DNA from: Tateyamaria sp.
GTDB taxonomy: Bacteria > Pseudomonadota > Alphaproteobacteria > Rhodobacterales > Rhodobacteraceae
Assembly (NCBI GenBank): GCA_018668195.1
Contig: JABITU010000084.1
Coordinates: forward strand, 1 to 10,725
DNA length: 10,725 nt
Reading direction: 5' to 3'
The notes under the pieces are model-generated. The model was not told the origin of the DNA and did not search any database. It saw nothing but the letters and a program-made list of their open reading frames with translations. This document shows, one piece after another, positions 7,885 to 10,725 of this stretch. Each line of letters opens with the position of its first letter. Within the stretch, counting starts at the first letter, position 1. The translations under genes were made by a program, and so were the position numbers.

Positions 7885-7978
7885 ATGATCTGTGCCAGTT
7901 ATTCAAAGCCAGAATTGACCATGACCAAAGCGCTGCGACCAGTCTTGAGTTTAAATAGCGCGGAACATAACACCTAAA

Positions 7979-7995
7979 TGCCTATAAATTAGGCA
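7979..7995. promoter_or_regulatory. Palindrome upstream of ureD, operator or terminator
   Basis: TGCCTATAAATTAGGCA: 6-bp perfect arms TGCCTA and TAGGCA around TAAAT. It lies just after the cobF stop and about 95 nt before ureD, and overlaps the candidate -10 box of the urease promoter. A repressor or activator site fits best. As a cobF terminator it is weak: the stem is AT-rich and no T-run follows on the minus strand. Confidence 0.35.
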
Positions 7996-8009
7996 GTTTA
8001 CGGCGACAA
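7981..8009 (-). promoter_or_regulatory. Candidate sigma-70-type promoter of the urease operon
   Basis: On the minus strand a TTGTCG (8009-8004) and a TATAGG (7986-7981) are separated by exactly 17 nt. Each hexamer matches the consensus at four of six positions. Transcription would begin near 7974, giving a leader of about 90 nt before the ureD ATG. The match is moderate and not tested. A nitrogen-control (sigma-54) promoter was looked for and not found. Confidence 0.35.
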
Positions 8010-8011
8010 TT

Positions 8012-8752
8012 TCAGGAGTCAGTCATCCGAAGCATGTATGTGTCCATGATCCAGCCATGATTTGCCCGTGCATCGGCCCGCATCTTGACGATCTGCGAGG
8101 CTGCTTCGTCTAACCTGCCTGAAGCGATGATCTGTTCGTTCATCCCCAGATAAGCTCCCCACCAGATGTCAAAACATCGCCCATCGAGCTGTTGAAAGGT
8201 GCATTCGCCATCCAGCATGACAACCAGTGTTTCGGTGCCATCGGGCCAACCGTGATCGCGCAACTGCCGTCCTGTGGTGATCGTAACGGGTGCGTTCAAC
8301 GTGTTCAGCGGTATTGCATGTGCCGCCGTCAGGGCTTGCACGGCGGTAATTCCGGGCACGACCGTCACTTTGGGCTGGGGGATTAAGCGCGCTGCGATCC
8401 GCAGGGTGCTGTCGTATAGGGAAGGGTCGCCCCAAACCAAAAGTGCGACGCGGGTCGCATCGGGATGCTGCGCCATGGTCTGGGTCCAAAGCACTGCGAT
8501 CTTGTCGTGCCAGTCATCGACCCGCTCAAGATAGGGCAGTGCGGGGTCGCGGGTCGGCATGTCGAAAACAGCAGTCTGGGCATCGCTGCGGATGTTGGCG
8601 ATGATCTGCATACGCAGATCCGCAAGGTCGCTTTTCCCGAGGCCTTTTTGCGGGATCAGGAACAAGTCAGCATCTGCTATGGCGCGGTTGGCCGCGCCTG
8701 TCAGGTGGTCCGGATTTCCGGTGCCTATGCCAATCAGAAACAGCTGAATCAT
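8012..8752 (-). CDS. cobF: Precorrin-6A synthase (deacetylating) CobF
   Basis: SAM-dependent methyltransferase of aerobic cobalamin synthesis: methylates precorrin-5 at C-1 and removes the acetyl group to give precorrin-6A. The 246 residues match the family. The tetrapyrrole methylase fold is shown by LFLIGIGTGNPDHLTG (4-19), the SAM-binding LLVWGDPSLYDSTLRI (104-119), VVPGITAVQALTAAHAIPLN (131-150) and the CobF-type C-terminus WIMDTYMLR. The frame is open for 63 codons further upstream, but MIQLFLIGIG at 8752 is the family start, with AGAGG 4 nt before it, and the upstream part overlaps the terminator and the preceding gene. It follows the CbiM-like gene by 58 nt, with an intrinsic terminator between them, so it may depend on readthrough or its own promoter. 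Confidence 0.93.
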   Translation of the reverse strand: MIQLFLIGIGTGNPDHLTGAANRAIADADLFLIPQKGLGKSDLADLRMQIIANIRSDAQTAVFDMPTRDPALPYLERVDDWHDKIAVLWTQTMAQHPDATRVALLVWGDPSLYDSTLRIAARLIPQPKVTVVPGITAVQALTAAHAIPLNTLNAPVTITTGRQLRDHGWPDGTETLVVMLDGECTFQQLDGRCFDIWWGAYLGMNEQIIASGRLDEAASQIVKMRADARANHGWIMDTYMLRMTDS

Positions 8753-8765
8753 AAAACCTCTGTGC

Positions 8766-8788
8766 AAAAGGGCCGCATAATGCGGCCC
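8766..8788 (-). terminator. Intrinsic terminator after the CbiM-like gene
   Basis: On the minus strand GGGCCGCA (8788-8781), loop TTA, TGCGGCCC (8777-8770), then TTTT (8769-8766). The 8-bp GC-rich stem with a 3-nt loop and a short T-run is a good rho-independent terminator. It begins about 22 nt after the stop of the CbiM-like gene and ends 13 nt before the cobF ATG. The T-run is only four long, so termination may be partial. Confidence 0.7.
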
Positions 8789-8810
8789 CAACCCTCGTCT
8801 GCTTGTTTGT

Positions 8811-9488
8811 TTAGGCCGCGTTGAACAGTCGTTGTGTAAAGAGACTCGAAAGCTTGTGTGTGCGCGCTGTCTTAGCAGCGGCCAGAATGGCAAGATCTGC
8901 CACAGGCTCGACGATAATGACAAGCATATAAGCGGCACCAAAAGTTAATGCCGATTGGATGTTTTCAGCACCCACGCCTTGGCCATAGATTGCCCAGAAT
9001 GCGACCCAAGCCACGATGCCGCCCTGATACACTGCTGACATTTTCAACACCTGTGAATAGTCTAAATCAACATAGGCGCGCGATTTGGGCACGATGCGCT
9101 TTGCCAAAGCGTGCAGGGCGAACAGCGGAAACAGTAGTGTTGTCATGTTGACAGCAAACATCGACAGATCGGATGGCGCAAAGAACATGCCCTGCAAAAG
9201 CAAGCCCAGTACAAGCCCAGCTGCCCCCGCCCCTGCACCGAGCACTAGGAACAGTGTGGTGCCCAGAATGAAGTGAACCTCGGATATCCCCACTGCAAAG
9301 TGCGGCATCACCTCGAAAAAGAAGAATGTGCCAATGGTCGCCAGCGCCGCCCGGACGGCAAAGGCCGGAAGTGCCGCCATTTTCAGATCATCTGCTGCCA
9401 GCTTCAGCGAATATGCTGCTGCTGCTGCGGCCGTGCCATAGGCAAAAGCCATCTTTGCGCCATCAACGACACCTGGTTCGATATGCAT
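8811..9488 (-). CDS. CbiM/NikM-like energy-coupling-factor transport protein, probable cobalt uptake
   Basis: Integral membrane protein of 225 residues with about six hydrophobic segments (roughly 15-30, 40-60, 68-88, 89-103, 110-128, 155-170, 183-204). It starts MHIEPGV, as CbiM/NikM proteins start Met-His-Ile; in that family the N-terminal amine, His2 and a later His bind the metal. Here His2 and His72 (GISEVHFILGTTLF) are the likely ligands, and the following LGAGAGAAGLVLGLLLQGMF and LSMFAVNMTTLL fit the CbiM pattern. No CbiN, CbiQ or CbiO partner is in the window. A cobalamin riboswitch precedes it, which argues for cobalt rather than nickel, although a urease operon is nearby. GGGGAGAGA before the ATG is the ribosome site. 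Confidence 0.75.
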   Translation of the reverse strand: MHIEPGVVDGAKMAFAYGTAAAAAAYSLKLAADDLKMAALPAFAVRAALATIGTFFFFEVMPHFAVGISEVHFILGTTLFLVLGAGAGAAGLVLGLLLQGMFFAPSDLSMFAVNMTTLLFPLFALHALAKRIVPKSRAYVDLDYSQVLKMSAVYQGGIVAWVAFWAIYGQGVGAENIQSALTFGAAYMLVIIVEPVADLAILAAAKTARTHKLSSLFTQRLFNAA

Positions 9489-9554
9489 TTCAGTCTCTCC
9501 CCGCCACCCGCCCGGCAGCTTTTTGTGACCAGTGAACTGATCTGTTGCATGTGT

Positions 9555-9709
9555 GATGGCAGGTCTCCTGACTTGCGGGTCTCTGCGGGTCCGAACCTTC
9601 CCAGCCGTGCATGGCCAGTGGTTTTTCCGGTCCGCTCTCCGGTCACAGTTGCGGGGGCAGTCCGGGATGTTCGCCCGGTTCCCTTTTCAGACCCCAAAGG
9701 GTCACCATC
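9555..9709 (-). promoter_or_regulatory. Cobalamin (B12/AdoCbl) riboswitch
   Basis: The minus strand shows the diagnostic order: GGTGACC and GGGTCTGAAAAGGGAA, then CCGGACTGCCCCCGCAACTG, CCACTGG, GGGAAGG, and finally the B12 box AGTCAGGAGACCTGCC at 9573-9558. The closing stem P1 pairs GATGGT (9709-9704) with GCCATC (9560-9555). It lies 66 nt before the ATG of the CbiM-like gene. A hairpin at 9542-9527 (GATCAGT/ACTGGTC) follows the aptamer, but no T-run follows, so control is more likely at translation. High cobalamin should switch off the transport gene. Confidence 0.95.
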
Positions 9710-9718
9710 GTAAAAATA

Positions 9719-9746
9719 GGTTTACACCGATCTTTCGTCTCAGCAA
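9719..9746 (-). promoter_or_regulatory. Candidate promoter for the riboswitch and CbiM-like gene
   Basis: On the minus strand TTGCTG (9746-9741) and TAAACC (9724-9719) are 16 nt apart. A transcript would start about 9711, right at the 5' edge of the riboswitch. The hexamers are weak, so the position is the main support. Confidence 0.3.
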
Positions 9747-9853
9747 GTCCGTTCGCGGCATTTGATGGCTTGGATTGGTCGCGAGCAGCCGTTTTCAAAA
9801 GGGGGTACGGCAGATTGTCTTGGTTTGCCAAAGAATGACAGAACGCCAGATGT

Positions 9854-10573
9854 TCACCCGGTTGCCAATGCTCCATAAAGGATCAACACCGGGGCGTCGC
9901 TGATGTCTAAGGTCAATCGCCTTGCCAGTTCCTCGACAGTTGACCTGTGCAGGGCTTCTGCGGCCGTCGATACGCCTTTGGCCAGAAGTGCAGGCGTGTC
10001 TGGCGGCAGGCCGCCTTCAATCAGCATCTGCGCAAGTGCGGGAAAGGTGCGTTGCCCCATAAACACAACCGTGGTTGCCTGCGCATCGGCCAGAGCGGCC
10101 ATGTTCAGATCCTCGGGCAGAGCGCCGGTCACGTCATGGCCTGTCACGAATTGCACCCGTCGGGCTGTGAGCCTGCGGGTCAGCGGGATGCCTGCCGCCG
10201 CCGCCGCAGCACATGCCGAAGTCACACCAGGGATGATTTCAAAGCCAATGCCCGCAGCCTTGAGCGCATCTGTCTCTTCCTCCAGCCGACCGAATGTGCC
10301 GCTGTCACCCGATTTCAGGCGCACCACCCGCTGCCCCTCTTGTGCGTAATCCACCAAAAGGCGGCTCACGTGGCTTTGTTTGGGCGATGGCCGTCCGGCG
10401 CGTTTGCCAACACCCACGAGGTCCGCCCCGGCGCGTGCATGTCCAAGGATTGGCCCTGCAGAAAGATCGTCAAAAAGCACGGCATCCGCCCGCTTGAGCC
10501 GGTCCACCGCCTTCAGCGTCAAAAGCTCTGGATCTCCGGGCCCCGATCCCACAAAGCTGACAAAGCCAGTCAT
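9854..10573 (-). CDS. cobA: Uroporphyrinogen-III C-methyltransferase CobA
   Basis: SAM-dependent enzyme that methylates uroporphyrinogen III at C-2 and C-7 to precorrin-2, the entry to cobalamin and siroheme. The 239 residues match the single-domain form; there is no CysG-type dehydrogenase domain. Motifs: FVGSGPGDPELLTLKA (7-22), VRLKSGDSGTFGRLEEE (84-100), a variant of the usual LKGGDPFVFGRGGEE, then IIPGVTSACAAAAAAGIPLT (113-132). The variant resembles the form I recall from alphaproteobacteria. Its ATG overlaps the cobB stop by 3 nt, so the two are co-translated. The stop lies 145 nt before the riboswitch. Confidence 0.94.
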   Translation of the reverse strand: MTGFVSFVGSGPGDPELLTLKAVDRLKRADAVLFDDLSAGPILGHARAGADLVGVGKRAGRPSPKQSHVSRLLVDYAQEGQRVVRLKSGDSGTFGRLEEETDALKAAGIGFEIIPGVTSACAAAAAAGIPLTRRLTARRVQFVTGHDVTGALPEDLNMAALADAQATTVVFMGQRTFPALAQMLIEGGLPPDTPALLAKGVSTAAEALHRSTVEELARRLTLDISDAPVLILYGALATG

Positions 10574-10725
10574 GTTTCCTCTCCGGTGATCAGGTGAAAG
10601 AATGTGCCGGTGACATGGCCACGCCGCGACCCGCTTTGTGCAACAGGCGCGCCGTCCGCGTCAAACACCTGTGCCAGCCCTGCATCGGGTTGTTCAAGGA
10701 TCGAAGAATAATGGAACTCGTGCCC
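10570..10725 (-). CDS. cobB: Cobyrinate a,c-diamide synthase CobB, C-terminal end, partial
   Basis: Only the last 51 residues are in the window; the gene continues beyond the right edge. They start GHEFHYSSIL and end SGSRRGHVTGTFFHLITGEE plus Thr, which is the conserved C-terminus of the class I glutamine amidotransferase domain of CobB/CbiA. The His in TFFH is probably the catalytic-triad His (inference from the family). The enzyme amidates the a and c side chains of (hydrogeno)byrinic or cobyrinic acid using glutamine and ATP. The TGA overlaps the cobA ATG. Confidence 0.85.
   Translation of the reverse strand, partial: GHEFHYSSILEQPDAGLAQVFDADGAPVAQSGSRRGHVTGTFFHLITGEET

Noticed and set aside
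7892..7897. TGGCAC on the minus strand, like a sigma-54 -24 element
   Set aside because: No TGC at the -12 spacing, and it is only 7 nt before the ureD ATG.
9497..9518. G-rich leader on the minus strand before the CbiM-like ATG, possible G-quadruplex
   Set aside because: Only three runs of three or more G plus one pair; more simply the ribosome site and its GC-rich surroundings.
9643..9876. 77-codon minus-strand frame covering the end of cobA and half of the riboswitch
   Set aside because: It overlaps the conserved riboswitch aptamer and the cobA C-terminus, which explain the sequence fully.

Overview
The window looks like chromosomal DNA of an alphaproteobacterium, most probably a Rhodobacteraceae (Roseobacter-type) organism. 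This rests on recall of protein families: the class III alcohol dehydrogenase, the gene order ureD-ureA-ureB-ureC-ureE-ureF-ureG, a DUF3307 protein, and aerobic cobalamin genes (cobB, cobA, cobF) with a B12 riboswitch all resemble that group. No rRNA, tRNA, insertion sequence, phage gene or CRISPR array was seen.

Layout. (1) 1-259, minus strand: N-terminal part of an ABC-exporter-type membrane protein that runs off the left edge. (2) 371-751, plus: a small DUF3307 membrane protein. (3) 958-2070, plus: S-(hydroxymethyl)glutathione dehydrogenase (formaldehyde detoxification). (4) 2071-2307: a gap between convergent genes with an inverted repeat and two short gene-like reading frames. (5) 2308-7884, minus: a complete urease operon, ureD-A-B-(69-codon ORF)-C-(56-aa small protein)-E-F-G. 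(6) 8012-10725, minus: a cobalamin/cobalt block: 3' end of cobB, cobA, a cobalamin riboswitch, a CbiM-like transport protein, an intrinsic terminator, and cobF.

How the genes work together. UreABC is the nickel urease; UreD, UreF, UreG and the His-tailed UreE load its nickel. Tight spacing (ureD/ureA 3 nt; ureE/ureF and ureF/ureG ATGA overlaps) indicates co-transcription from the region upstream of ureD, where a candidate promoter sits with a palindrome over its -10. In the cobalamin block, CobA makes precorrin-2, CobF acts later in ring contraction and CobB amidates the corrin ring; the CbiM-like protein, behind the B12 riboswitch, probably supplies cobalt.

Most of the window is recognisable metabolism; I found no convincing entirely new system. 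The points most worth a second look are a glycine-rich insertion of about 21 net residues near the UreC N-terminus, a 56-aa DUF1127-like gene inside the urease operon that carries an 8-C homopolymer, an orphan CbiM-like protein under B12 control beside a nickel-enzyme operon, and the missing ATG of the left-edge ABC transporter.
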